A stretch of DNA of 64,000 nt from Pseudomonas japonica (GCF_900188455.1 NZ_FZOL01000005.1:1-64000), one strand, 5' to 3'; shown: positions 33,224 through 42,399, counted from the stretch's first letter. Translations and numbers: made by a program. Notes: a model not told the origin generated them from the letters alone.

Positions 33224-35173
33224 ATGCGACCGGAACACCTTGATCTTTCTACTCCATTGTTTCTGCCCATAGCAGAAGAGGTTTGTCGAGGCCTGCTTGA
33301 GAAGTCTTCTGACGCCTTGGGCACTCTATCGGATCCGGAGCTAGCTGCATTGTTGGTCATCCAGAACCTTGTGCAGGTTAAAGAAATGGATCTTGCCCCT
33401 TCAGCAGTTGAGCGGATTCTTGTTAAGTTGCTGGACTGGGCTGTCGGTGTTTCCGGCCCGTCATCAGTGAAGCTGTTGCCAGAAGCGAGGCGCTTGTTCG
33501 ATCAGAACAAACTCTACTTTGGCATAAAAGTTATGGAGAAGTCTAATTTACGCTTCCTAATGGTCGATGAGGTCGCTGCCCAGAAATATCTATTACCTAA
33601 CGGAAGGTGGGATGTCGATTACAAGTATCGCCATGCTCGTGATAATAATCCATTTCGCATGCAGATGTTAATCTCGGATCGCGATGAACGTTGGTTGAGC
33701 GGAGCGCAGGACCATCTGGTAAGAACATTTAGAGCTAATTTGGATGAGCACCTTCATGTTCAGGGTTACGCTGGAATCGGTAAAAGCCATCTGGTTGGAG
33801 CATTAGTTGAGTGCTTGCAGCCCTATAAGACATTGGTGTTGGCTCGTACCGACGAAAAGCTCGCGAATCTTTTGAGGCGAATTAAGTGTGACCCCCGAGA
33901 GCTAACCTGCAGCACTTTTCGAAAGTTTGCATCCAAGCTGCTTCATCGTAGATCGGTCGAATCAAAGATTTTCCGAGTCAAGGTGGGTAAAGAAGCACTT
34001 GCCCAAGAACTGAATATCATTGGTGTCGCGTCACACGATCCATTAGCCACGGTGAATATTTGCCTGAGAATGCTAGGGCGATATTGTCGGTCACGGGATT
34101 ATGCTTTGTCGCTAAAGCACATGCCTCGGCTACACAAGACTCTGTCCGACGTCGACGCTATGATACTTCTGGAGTACTCCAGTCGATTGTGGGCTTACCT
34201 TCAAGCGAATCCTGAATGGGGGCGCTTCACTGATATTGAAGTATTGCTGATGATCAAGAGTGCGAGCCTGGAAGGTCGTTTGGTTTCGCCTCGTTATTCG
34301 CATGTACTGGTCGATGAAAGCCAGGATGTCCCCGCATCGTTACTTCAGATTCTGGAGCGTGGGCGACAGGTACTAGTGACCTTGGGAGACGAGTATCAAC
34401 ATGGAAGTGACGACGTCGCTGTCCGTGCAAGAACGGTTCGACAAAGTGTCGTAGGCTTCTCTGTTCGTTCTGGTCGGAATATCGAAGATCTTGTCAATCC
34501 GTTGATTTCTCGCCACTCCAAGAAAGCTAAGGAGGCTTTCGAAGGGTCGCGGCATGCCGACGTGGGTATTGAAGAATATCCCGAAGGCTTCGTACCGCCG
34601 GAGGGCTGCGTCGTCCTAACCGCTTCTTTGTGGGACACCATGAAATGGGCAATACAGTTGCGCGATTTAAAGTGTTCGTTCAGTTTTTATTCGAGAGATG
34701 AAGAGACGAAGCTTTGGGAGTTTATGATCACTGCCATCGGCTTATTCAATCCCCGTTTTCATCAGCGGGACGAGGGTGAAGTACATCCGTATTTCAGTGA
34801 GTGGACGAGTTGGCAACAGGTACGGGATGCAAACCAGTTCGATGAGTCGTTTCTCTGGGTGGAAGCCGAACTGAAAAAAGGGTTCAGGGTGTCAGATGTA
34901 ACTGGAATGATAACCCTTGTGGCTCGGGCTAGCAGAAGTTGCATGTTGATGAGGGCTGGGCAGGCTGGGGGTATGGAGTTTGATAATGTACTTCTTACTC
35001 CAGGACTTCTCACCACGATGCAGTTTAAGGATGCTTATGAGTTTGATGACCGGATTTGTGCTGTTTACATAGCGATTTCCCGAGCTAAGAAAAAGTTGTA
35101 TCTGCCTTACAAGCTAATTGACTGGATTAAACATCACGATTACATAGATTTTCGTGAGAAACATATTCACTGA
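33224..35173 (+). CDS. SF1 (UvrD/Rep-like) helicase with unusual N-terminal domain
   Basis: 649 residues. Residues 1-175 form an unidentified N-terminal domain. The helicase core follows: Walker A GYAGIGKSH (181-189), Walker B HVLVDESQDVP near 365, motif III LGDEYQHG near 387, motif V GGMEFDNVLL near 585 and motif VI VYIAISRAKKKLYLP near 620. It is shorter than UvrD and lacks clear 1B/2B inserts, resembling helicase subunits found in phage-defence gene sets. Island location and pairing with a small upstream gene support a defence hypothesis, which is an inference. Confidence 0.75.
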   Translation: MRPEHLDLSTPLFLPIAEEVCRGLLEKSSDALGTLSDPELAALLVIQNLVQVKEMDLAPSAVERILVKLLDWAVGVSGPSSVKLLPEARRLFDQNKLYFGIKVMEKSNLRFLMVDEVAAQKYLLPNGRWDVDYKYRHARDNNPFRMQMLISDRDERWLSGAQDHLVRTFRANLDEHLHVQGYAGIGKSHLVGALVECLQPYKTLVLARTDEKLANLLRRIKCDPRELTCSTFRKFASKLLHRRSVESKIFRVKVGKEALAQELNIIGVASHDPLATVNICLRMLGRYCRSRDYALSLKHMPRLHKTLSDVDAMILLEYSSRLWAYLQANPEWGRFTDIEVLLMIKSASLEGRLVSPRYSHVLVDESQDVPASLLQILERGRQVLVTLGDEYQHGSDDVAVRARTVRQSVVGFSVRSGRNIEDLVNPLISRHSKKAKEAFEGSRHADVGIEEYPEGFVPPEGCVVLTASLWDTMKWAIQLRDLKCSFSFYSRDEETKLWEFMITAIGLFNPRFHQRDEGEVHPYFSEWTSWQQVRDANQFDESFLWVEAELKKGFRVSDVTGMITLVARASRSCMLMRAGQAGGMEFDNVLLTPGLLTTMQFKDAYEFDDRICAVYIAISRAKKKLYLPYKLIDWIKHHDYIDFREKHIH

Positions 35174-35282
35174 TAGTCTTTCTGAATTTGGTGAAACCCA
35201 CCTTTCAGTGGGGCGGTGTTCAGCTCTATCGCCCTAGCGTACCCATGGCGGTCGCTAGAATTCCAAAATATCAACAGGCACG

Positions 35283-35303
35283 AAAAAGCCGCCCGTAGGC
35301 GGC
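35283..35303 (-). terminator. Rho-independent terminator of the small gene at 35316
   Basis: On the minus strand GCCGCC-TACG-GGCGGC is followed directly by TTTTT, 12 bases after the stop of the 52-residue gene. The stem is 6 bp, GC-rich and perfect. Confidence 0.75.
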
Positions 35304-35315
35304 TTGTAAGCGTGC

Positions 35316-35474
35316 TCAGGAGCGTAGACGCTCGATGCCCGAGGTAATGGTCTCGGCGTACTGATCGATTGCCTGAAGGGCTGTCATCACGTTGTCGTGG
35401 ACCTGTGTCGATCCTCGCAGGCTCACCCACAACGACACTTCTTCCAAGGCTGCTCTGAGAGCTGTCTGGTTCAT
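35316..35474 (-). CDS. Small island protein of unknown function
   Basis: 52 residues from MNQTALRAALEEVSLW, mostly helical (RAALEEVSLW, VMTALQAIDQYAETITSGIE). GGAG lies 11 bases before the ATG at 35474. The well-formed terminator immediately downstream supports a real transcript. A longer in-frame reading to 35606 has unlikely composition. No function can be assigned. Confidence 0.5.
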   Translation of the reverse strand: MNQTALRAALEEVSLWVSLRGSTQVHDNVMTALQAIDQYAETITSGIERLRS

Positions 35475-36414
35475 CAGCAACAGCTCTCCAAGACGTCTGC
35501 TGCTCCTGCGACGGTGATGCCCTCGAATGTGCATAAGCGTGTCTGCGTTAGAAGCAGCTGGACTGCTGCGGACCATCCTGCAGGCATAGTCGTCAAGATG
35601 AGCCAACCAATTCGAATGCCGCCCCAGCTCGCCAGCCTAATATGCGCACGGACAGGCATCGACCGCACCTTTTTTGTTATAGGGTTCGCGCCCGCAAAAA
35701 TCTCTCCGTTGTCTTTTCCTGCATGAAAAAAGGATGACAGGCGGTCTCATCGTGGCAGGGCGGGGCTCACAGCGTATTGTCTCGTTTCACACACAAACTA
35801 CACACGAGTTATCCACAGGCCGCCGCCTTGCAATACGCCGGGGACCGCATTATCTTGGGTCTCAGAAACGCAAAACCCCCATATATTGGGGGTCGTAGAG
35901 GATAGCTAGCGAGTGAGCACGGTCTGTCGCCAAACTTCACGTGCCCACTCGCCTCCCCGATACGTGCATTTCGAAAACGCATGAATCTGGGCAGGCGGTC
36001 ATTAAGCCAACAGCATGACCGCCACGTCAATACATTCTAAATGTAAAGGCGTCTCGCCCAGAGGATTGCATCTACCTGCATCCTTTAGAGGCCTGATCTA
36101 CCATGCATCGATCCCATCATCGCCGCTCGTCGGCACCATCATCCAAGCCCGTGTTTGTTCACGCATATCCCCGCTGGCGTTTTGGTCGCTGGGAGAATGT
36201 CTGTCAGCACTATCGCAGTGCTCCCAAGCAGCTAGCGTTTAATTTCTGACCGGACTTGGGCCTCGACAGGCACTCTGCCCTCGGGGCCTTTCCAGCAGTT
36301 CATTAGGGTCGTCCATGCGTTTGTGAGCGTGTTTTCTCGACTTCTCGTGACCTACTCGATCCTCGCTGGTTTATCGCGTCCATCTAATGCGTCTTCAGAT
36401 ACTCTCCTGACGCA
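35475..36414. other. Gene-poor island stretch with hairpins
   Basis: About 940 bases without a convincing gene. Two structures are visible: ACCCCC-ATATATT-GGGGGT at 35875-35893 and an imperfect 13-bp inverted repeat GCGAGTGAGCACG / CGTGCCCACTCGC at 35909-35921 and 35940-35952. They may belong to a non-coding RNA or a recombination site. Weak open frames here have no coding character. Confidence 0.5.
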
Positions 36415-37038
36415 TCAGGCTGGCTGAGACAATTCCCGCTTGATACGGTAGACAGTCGCAACTCCCACACCCGCTAGCTGTGCAATTTCTTCCATCGTCA
36501 AACTGCCCCGCTTCAGCAAGTCAGCCACCTTCTCCCATTTCTTCTGATCGCGGCCTTTACCGCCGACCTTCTCGCCACGGGCACGTTTGTTCTCCAGCCC
36601 CTGCTTGATCCGCTCTACACGCTTCTCCTGGTCTAGGCGGGCCATCGTAGCCATCAGGTCGATCAGCATGCTGTTGATTACCTGCATCACTTGCCCGGTG
36701 ATTCCCTTGTCGTTCACGAGCATATGGCTAGTGGGTAGGTCAGCGACCACCAGGCGTAGCCGCTTGGCTTCTATGACGCCTTTGAGGTGCGACCAGTCTT
36801 CCTGGGACAGACGGGATAGGCGATCCACCGACTCGACCAGCAGGACGTCTCCAGGGGCAGCTGTGTCCAACAACCGGGAGAGCTCTGGACGATCCAGCTT
36901 GGTGCCGCTGATGTTCTCGGCGTAGATGCCGGTGACCTTCAAGTGATGGTTCTGTGCGAAGTCCAGCAGGAGCTGCTTGGCTCGTTCCGCGTCCTGATCC
37001 TTGGTGGATGCCCGAAGATAGAGATGGGCTTCGCTCAT
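36415..37038 (-). CDS. Serine recombinase (resolvase/invertase family)
   Basis: 207 residues. Catalytic Ser11 lies in YLRASTKDQD; further resolvase motifs are DRPELSRLLDTAAPGDVLLVESVDRLSR, and a C-terminal helix-turn-helix MEEIAQLAGVGVATVYRIKREL. Length matches small resolvases/invertases. ATG 37038 (after AAGGA) is preferred over TTG 37059. Three copies of CAAATGATA lie just upstream, likely its binding half-sites. It may resolve or invert an island segment. Confidence 0.87.
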   Translation of the reverse strand: MSEAHLYLRASTKDQDAERAKQLLLDFAQNHHLKVTGIYAENISGTKLDRPELSRLLDTAAPGDVLLVESVDRLSRLSQEDWSHLKGVIEAKRLRLVVADLPTSHMLVNDKGITGQVMQVINSMLIDLMATMARLDQEKRVERIKQGLENKRARGEKVGGKGRDQKKWEKVADLLKRGSLTMEEIAQLAGVGVATVYRIKRELSQPA

Positions 37039-37072
37039 GTCCGATTTATCCTTTGTCAAGAAAGTCGATAGT

Positions 37073-37168
37073 CAAATGATAATCTATCATTTGGCTAGAT
37101 AGCTACTGGTGATTGATAGGTTTCGGATTGCTCCTATCGCCTTCCCATATGGCTCTACTCAAATGATA
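37073..37168. promoter_or_regulatory. Probable recombinase binding sites (CAAATGATA repeats)
   Basis: CAAATGATA (37073-37081), three bases, TATCATTTG (37085-37093) form a perfect palindrome directly upstream of the recombinase start. A third copy CAAATGATA is at 37160-37168. Serine recombinases bind such subsites in res regions that also control their own promoter. The rest of the gap to 37434 shows only a CCCTGA/TCAGGG hairpin. Confidence 0.6.
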
Positions 37169-37434
37169 TGTCTCTGGTGGGTTGCACGAGGCCGTGCTGG
37201 GACTGGTGTGAACAAGCGTTGGCTTTGGCCCTGGTGGTTCAATTGAGCCCGGCGTGGAGGTGAAAGGTGTTTTAGCCGCAGCTTTCTTCCGCTTAACCCT
37301 GAGAAATCAGGGATATAGAGTGAAGGGACGTTTCGCTTGATACCGCAGTGACAGAAGCCCCGGAAACAGGGAGCTAGACCGAAAGAAGATGGGGGAACGA
37401 CAGAGTTGGACTGATTTACAGGATTAGATGCTGA

Positions 37435-37671
37435 TTACTTTTTGACCAGCTCAGTCATCGTCTCGACGTCGACCACCAGCAGAGACGGAGAGCATCCCAG
37501 TGCAGCAGCCAACTTGAAGATCACCGTGATGGTTGGCTGATTCACACCTCGCTCGATCAGGCTGACATAGTTCCGCTGAATGTCGGCTTCCGCCGCCAAT
37601 TGTTCCTGGCTGAGCCCTGCTAGCTTGCGTCGCTCGCGTAGAACCTTCCCGAATGGCTGCAATCGACCCAA
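37435..37671 (-). CDS. XRE-family repressor-like protein
   Basis: 78 residues consisting of one HTH_3 domain (LRERRKLAGLSQEQLAAEAD, IQRNYVSLIERGVNQPTI). No C-terminal effector domain. Comparable small island repressors control conjugation or defence genes. The target is unknown; the 417 bases upstream to 38088 hold no recognisable gene. Confidence 0.83.
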   Translation of the reverse strand: MGRLQPFGKVLRERRKLAGLSQEQLAAEADIQRNYVSLIERGVNQPTITVIFKLAAALGCSPSLLVVDVETMTELVKK

Positions 37672-38088
37672 AGCGGACAGTTGGAGAGGCAGCTATCTCA
37701 ATGGTTGCCCTTTACTAGAAAAGCCTCTATACCGCCCAGACCTGCATGGCGGCTCGAACGCAGCCGCACTGCTTCGATGGCTGAGCGCCCGTCCGCAGAG
37801 CGTATCAAGGTAATCGCCGGGATTGAGCGGGGGCAGACGATCAACGATATCCAGTAAGCTTACATGATCGCCAAGTCAGGTTGATGGATTGCGTAGATGC
37901 CTCGCAGCCACCGCATGCTTAGAATTCTGTTCTGGCAGCAAATCCAGGTACTGAGAAATGGGTTAGAAAAGGACGCCTGAGGTTTCTGCAAGCCAATCTG
38001 GCGGGGTAGAAGGCACCGTCCAGATGGTGACGTAATCCCAGCCGCATGGCAATATGCCTCTACATTTAAATGGATTTAGGCAGGAGCC
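37672..38088. other. Island intergenic stretch
   Basis: No gene or clear repeat is seen. It would contain the promoters of the XRE gene (minus) and the hydrolase gene (plus). Confidence 0.4.
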
Positions 38089-38802
38089 ATGAAAAGAACA
38101 AATTCTTTATTTATCCACGGTTTTAACAATGACAAAAATGGCTGGGAAGACTTGGTGTCGTATTGGGAGCCAGTCAAGACCCTTCCAAAAATCATGGCTG
38201 AAAAGCGAGGTGAAAAAGTTTTTTATGATACGGGGGCCGCATTCCCAACGGACGTCATAGATTGGGAGTCGGGTAGTTTTGATTTGTCCTTAAGTCGGCT
38301 TTGGAGTGTGTACAGGGAAAAAGAAAAGATACTCGAATACTTTGATATCTGGGACAAAGCGAACAACGATGCTGCTGACCTGGGAAAGGGTATCGCTCAG
38401 CACATAAACAAATTCTACGTATCAGGTGAGAAAATTGTTTTATCTGCCCATTCGCTAGGTACAGTAGTAGCTCTTGAGGCAGCCAGAAATATCAATACAA
38501 ACATCAATGTTTATCTATTCACTCTGGCTGGCAGTGCTCCCGCTCACGACTATAATGAGATATTAAACAAGCACGAAAATATAAAACTCGCCACCAACAT
38601 CTACAGTACGGAAGACTTTGAGCTTAAAATACTTTGTCGCAAAAATGACTCGCTTACCCCTATCGGTCTAACAGAGATCTCATCGGGCAGGGGCATTGCG
38701 ACAAACTTTGAGTCTAATCTCTTGCACTCCGACTACAAGAAAAACCCCAGGATCCAATCAATCTTCAGAGAGTTCACATACACCGTTAAAAACCACAGCT
38801 AG
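38089..38802 (+). CDS. Orphan alpha/beta hydrolase (DUF726/TMCO4-like)
   Basis: 237 residues. Nucleophile elbow SAHSLGTVVALEAA (Ser122) and oxyanion-hole motif IHGFNN (residues 9-14) identify an alpha/beta hydrolase, closest in feel to DUF726-type serine esterases. Codon use is AT-rich relative to the backbone, as for other island cargo. No operon partner is visible. Lipase or esterase activity, possibly as an anti-phage or competition effector, is a guess. Confidence 0.72.
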   Translation: MKRTNSLFIHGFNNDKNGWEDLVSYWEPVKTLPKIMAEKRGEKVFYDTGAAFPTDVIDWESGSFDLSLSRLWSVYREKEKILEYFDIWDKANNDAADLGKGIAQHINKFYVSGEKIVLSAHSLGTVVALEAARNINTNINVYLFTLAGSAPAHDYNEILNKHENIKLATNIYSTEDFELKILCRKNDSLTPIGLTEISSGRGIATNFESNLLHSDYKKNPRIQSIFREFTYTVKNHS

Positions 38803-39405
38803 ATCCGATTCGCACAACCCTGTGCCGAGGCGAATTAAGCAGCGGTGACAGGTCAAAGACTCTTAGATTCGTATCCTGTCCGAAACGGGGGCTGGCCACC
38901 TGTTGGTGCACTTGCCCGAGTTCAAACGGCGCCAGTGATTTTTTCAGAAGCTCAATCTGGCGCCGACTGAGGCGATTGGCAGATGGCTCGCGACTAAGGG
39001 ACGGCGAAGCAAGTGAATGTTGATCGGTTGATATTGCTATGCTTGCAGGTGATTGGCTGCTGTGGGTCGAAAGCAGCCGACCGCGATTGACCGCTTTCGA
39101 GCCATAGCGGACGTTCGCCCAGGGCAGCAAACGGCCAGAAGCGATCGCTCGAATGTGCCACCAGAATTAATGACGATTCGAATCGTGCACTTAAGATTGA
39201 TATCTAAGCATCGCCGGAGTCACAACTTTAGTCACCGGGGGGACAGCGAGGGTTGTGAGTGCGTTCATTGGTCAGTTGGAGGGGCTGATCAACCGTAAAG
39301 GACGGTATTCGCCCTTTAGTTTGCAGGTTGAAACGTAACGCAGTTGGCAAAGAGATGTAAAAATAGCATTATCCTTGCGTCTTCATGGTTAAAAGGAATC
39401 AAACG
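38803..39405. other. Island intergenic stretch with dispersed repeat
   Basis: About 600 bases without a convincing gene. At 39088-39123 lies GATTGACCGCTTTCGAGCCA followed by TAGCGGACGTTCGCCC, a member of a dispersed repeat also at 40642-40677 and 41023-41047 within the island. Confidence 0.5.
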
Positions 39406-40551
39406 ATGAGTGACCTGTTCCATCATGCCGCACTCTTGCGTGCCACCCACCATCAGGAGCCCGGCTTCAACCTATTTTCGGTGCTGCGAACTGAGAGCGA
39501 TGAAGTTTATCTGCACTCCCGCTTTTTGGCTTTTCTATTAGACCCCAACGGCTCCCATGCTTGCGGTAGCCGGTTGCTCCAGGTCTTTTTGGATGTGATG
39601 AAAATCAATGACTTTGAGGTCGAGACCACCACCGTCCAGACAGAATACAAAAGTATTGATATCTTCATCAGAAACGCCAAGGGGCAAGCGATTATCGTTG
39701 AAAACAAAATCTATGCCCAAGATGCCTACGAACAACTCTATCGCTATGATCTGTTGGTAAAGAAAGAAGGTTACCAACAGATCACGAACCTTTACCTGAC
39801 GCTGGACGGTTCGGAGCCAGCGGAACACAGCAAAAAGGATGTGCAGGTTTCCCTTATCAGTTACGAGACCGACATTATACGGTGGCTGGAACTTTGTGTG
39901 CCCATCGTTGCCCGCGATGCAGGCTTGCGGGAGGGTGTATTCCAGTACATCGAGTTGCTGCAAAAACTTACATCTACAGACCAAGGAGGAAAATACATGG
40001 AAGAGCTGAAAAAGCGGCTGCGAGAAGACGACAACTTGTTTTTGGTGTCGGACATTGAACAGGCTTACAAAGAGGTGCTGGTAGATCTGCAGGAAGATCT
40101 GTGGGAACACATGCGGGCTTACCGGCAGGAAATATATCCAGAGATGCCCGCAGCCGAAGATACAGCTGATCGCGATAGTATTCGTAACTATTACACAAAG
40201 TCGAAGAACAATCGGTTTTACGGCTTGTACTTCCCACTTGCCGGATTTCCTGGGTATGCCTACATACAAGTGGATCATCGCCTTTACTACGGCTATTGTA
40301 CTGATGAGCACGAACGAGAATCAGATCGCAAGGCATTATTGGATCTCAGTAAAGATGTACCAAACAGCGCAGGCAAAGCTGATGAACTATTTTGGCGCTA
40401 TCCAACCCACAATCTTGATCTCCGTTCCCCCACGCGACAAGACCTAGAAGGGTTACGCAGTCCCGCAATTCAGGCGGCGATTGCCAAGGAGTTGATTGAC
40501 GGGGTTCATCTGCTTTGGACAAGAGCGTTGGAGACTGCCAAGTCTTCCTAA
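39406..40551 (+). CDS. PD-(D/E)XK nuclease superfamily protein
   Basis: 381 residues. The core resembles the PDDEXK_4 family: YLHSRFLAFLLDPNGSH, then Asp85 in YKSIDIFIRN and Glu99/Lys101 in AIIVENKIYAQD, followed by YEQLYRY. This D-x13-E-x-K arrangement is the catalytic signature. C-terminal 200 residues are unassigned. AAGGA is eight bases before ATG 39406; an ATG at 39385 is less likely. It stands alone, without a methylase or specificity subunit, so a classical restriction system is not evident; a single-gene defence role is possible. Confidence 0.78.
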   Translation: MSDLFHHAALLRATHHQEPGFNLFSVLRTESDEVYLHSRFLAFLLDPNGSHACGSRLLQVFLDVMKINDFEVETTTVQTEYKSIDIFIRNAKGQAIIVENKIYAQDAYEQLYRYDLLVKKEGYQQITNLYLTLDGSEPAEHSKKDVQVSLISYETDIIRWLELCVPIVARDAGLREGVFQYIELLQKLTSTDQGGKYMEELKKRLREDDNLFLVSDIEQAYKEVLVDLQEDLWEHMRAYRQEIYPEMPAAEDTADRDSIRNYYTKSKNNRFYGLYFPLAGFPGYAYIQVDHRLYYGYCTDEHERESDRKALLDLSKDVPNSAGKADELFWRYPTHNLDLRSPTRQDLEGLRSPAIQAAIAKELIDGVHLLWTRALETAKSS

Positions 40552-40715
40552 ACGTTATAATTCCCAGCGGGGTTTAGAACCCGCTCGAGAGTAAGGTCGC
40601 CAGCAGCAAACGGCCGCTCTGGGTTGTTTGCAGCCGTTCGCGAGTGACCGCTCACGACCCATTGCGGACGTTCGCGAGTGGTACGAAAATCTGCGCCTAC
40701 TGGGTGAGGTGACGT

Positions 40716-40982
40716 ATGTTGACGATAGAAATATCTGAGATTGCTGACTGGAAGTATTTCGAGAGCGTGGCTCAGGTTCTTGAGGAAGGTCTGGGCGGTT
40801 ACTGGAAAGTAAGAAACGATGGGTTGGACCAACGCTATTGGGATCTAGCGGTAGGCGAACAGACGCTTACCCTGCACCTTGAGCACTATTTGGGCATCTC
40901 TGTGCTGATTCCTGATAACGCAGATGAGACGGCTCAACGGGTACATATGTTGCTGAACGTGAGCCGGTCTCTGCGTGGGTAA
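40716..40982 (+). CDS. Small hypothetical protein (immunity-like)
   Basis: 88 residues, MLTIEISEIADWKYFESVAQ with a central DQRYWDLAVGEQTLTLHLEHYLGISVL. I recall similar orphan proteins in Pseudomonas, but none with a known role. Compact acidic alpha/beta character is compatible with an immunity protein, which is speculation. A dispersed repeat (GTGACCGCTCACGACCCATT and following) lies just upstream at 40642. Confidence 0.55.
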   Translation: MLTIEISEIADWKYFESVAQVLEEGLGGYWKVRNDGLDQRYWDLAVGEQTLTLHLEHYLGISVLIPDNADETAQRVHMLLNVSRSLRG

Positions 40983-41106
40983 GCCCGCCTCCACAACGAT
41001 CGCTACCGTCCTTGGTGGCAGCAATGGGTCGTAAGCGGACGCTCACTGACGTGGATAGATATCGCGGCAAGTCGCACGAGGGTGCGGTTCTTGGCAATCG
41101 GGTAGC

Positions 41107-41337
41107 TCACATCCCTTCGAACAGGGCCGAGATGCTTACCCCCAGAGCATCTGCTAACACCTTTATGGCGTTGATCGAGGGGTTGGCACCGCCTGTCTCG
41201 ATCCGGGACATGTACGTTCTCGCGAAGCCGCACCTGTCTGCGAACTCTTCTTGATTGATCCCCAGAGCAAGACGTAGCTCGCGTACTCGGCTGCCAAATT
41301 GTCGGCAAAGGGCTGGGGTGGGGGGAGGTGCTGGCAT
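41107..41337 (-). CDS. XRE-family repressor-like protein
   Basis: 76 residues with one HTH_3 domain (RVRELRLALGINQEEFADRC, GFARTYMSRIETGGANPSIN). It is the second stand-alone XRE regulator of the island and is divergent from the lipoprotein pair. Target unknown. Confidence 0.83.
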   Translation of the reverse strand: MPAPPPTPALCRQFGSRVRELRLALGINQEEFADRCGFARTYMSRIETGGANPSINAIKVLADALGVSISALFEGM

Positions 41338-41496
41338 TCCCCAATCGTCCAGTGATGTGCTCTAATCGTGAACACACTAATCGTGACATTCGTGATGCCT
41401 CGGCCCGTCATTCGAGGGCGGTAGATCGCTGGCGATGGTTGCGGCGAGTGCTGATCGACCTGCCGCACGAGCAGGCACAACACCGGGAGGGAACAC

Positions 41497-41775
41497 ATGA
41501 AAGGAAGGATGCTGGGGATACTGGTTGCAGGTGCTGCACTGTTGTTGGCGGCATGTGCTGCCCAGCCGCAATACCGGATGGTGAAGCAGGGTGTCACACA
41601 ACAGGAGGCATCCCAGGACCACGCCCACTGCCAGATGCAGGCCAGCTACGTTCAGGTTGCTGACTACGAGTATCGAGGCACCTTCATGGAGGGTGTCAAC
41701 ATCAAGCAGAAGCAGCAGCAGACTTACGGCCTCTGCATGAACAGCAAGGGCTATAGCTCGGTCCGTGTCCAGTGA
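41497..41775 (+). CDS. Small lipoprotein
   Basis: 92 residues with signal peptide and lipobox LLAAC (Cys20). The mature part is Gln-rich with two further cysteines (HAHCQMQ, GLCMNSKGYSSV), a pattern seen in short Pseudomonas island lipoproteins. GGGAGG precedes the ATG. The following lipoprotein gene starts 22 bp downstream, so the two are co-transcribed. Function unknown. Confidence 0.72.
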   Translation: MKGRMLGILVAGAALLLAACAAQPQYRMVKQGVTQQEASQDHAHCQMQASYVQVADYEYRGTFMEGVNIKQKQQQTYGLCMNSKGYSSVRVQ

Positions 41776-41797
41776 GCGCCTTAGGGAAACAACGAAG

Positions 41798-42325
41798 ATG
41801 AGTCGAAGCGTTCAGCTCGCACTGATGGCGGGAGTGACTGTGATCCTGACCGCCTGTGCCCAAGGTCGGTACGAACCGGTGGAGTCTGCCGAAGCGCCTA
41901 TTCCGGCTACAGCCGAGGAGTGGTTCAAGCCGTCAGATGTCAAATACTATGAAGCCCAGTCTCCAGCGTGGAACTTCCAGCATGTACTGGAGAACAGCGC
42001 CTATGAGTGCGGTCGTCAGGCGGATATGGGCTTTATCCTGTACCGGCAACTTCGGAGCTACGGCTCCAACAAGCGGCCCGAAGAGAATGCCCAGGCGTTG
42101 GCGGAGTGTCAGCAGCATGCCTATCTGAGGGGCAACGAAGCCATAGCCCGTTTGAAACAGGCCAAGGTGTCCATCAAGGCCCTGGAGCTGAGCAAGGACT
42201 TGTACGGCAAGTGGTCTGCCTACGTGTCCGGTATGTCCATCTACTCGCCGAAGAACGCCCTGGCCGCCACCCAGTACGAGACAAGCAGGCGGGCGTTGTT
42301 GGCTGAGGACAAGTTTGCCCAATAG
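41798..42325 (+). CDS. Lipoprotein of unknown function
   Basis: 175 residues from MSRSVQLALMAGVTVILTAC (lipobox ILTAC, Cys20). The mature region is mostly helical (AQALAECQQHAYLRGNEAIA; KQAKVSIKALELSKDLYGKW) with two further Cys. An in-frame ATG 33 bases upstream would bury the signal peptide. It forms an operon with the lipoprotein upstream. No family is recognised; an envelope accessory role is likely from export alone. Confidence 0.7.
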   Translation: MSRSVQLALMAGVTVILTACAQGRYEPVESAEAPIPATAEEWFKPSDVKYYEAQSPAWNFQHVLENSAYECGRQADMGFILYRQLRSYGSNKRPEENAQALAECQQHAYLRGNEAIARLKQAKVSIKALELSKDLYGKWSAYVSGMSIYSPKNALAATQYETSRRALLAEDKFAQ

Positions 42326-42399
42326 TGTGCGATCACATATTAGGTAGAGGCGCAGAAGAGGTTGGGGAAGCGGCGATGACAATTACTGGAGAGGATAAG

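Noticed and set aside
35809..36030. Minus-strand open frame of 73 codons
   Set aside because: Arg/Pro-rich, no ribosome site, and it runs through two hairpins; not supported as a gene.
37435..38802. Toxin-antitoxin pair formed by the XRE gene and the hydrolase gene
   Set aside because: They are divergent with a 417-bp gap and no overlap; the usual operon arrangement is absent.
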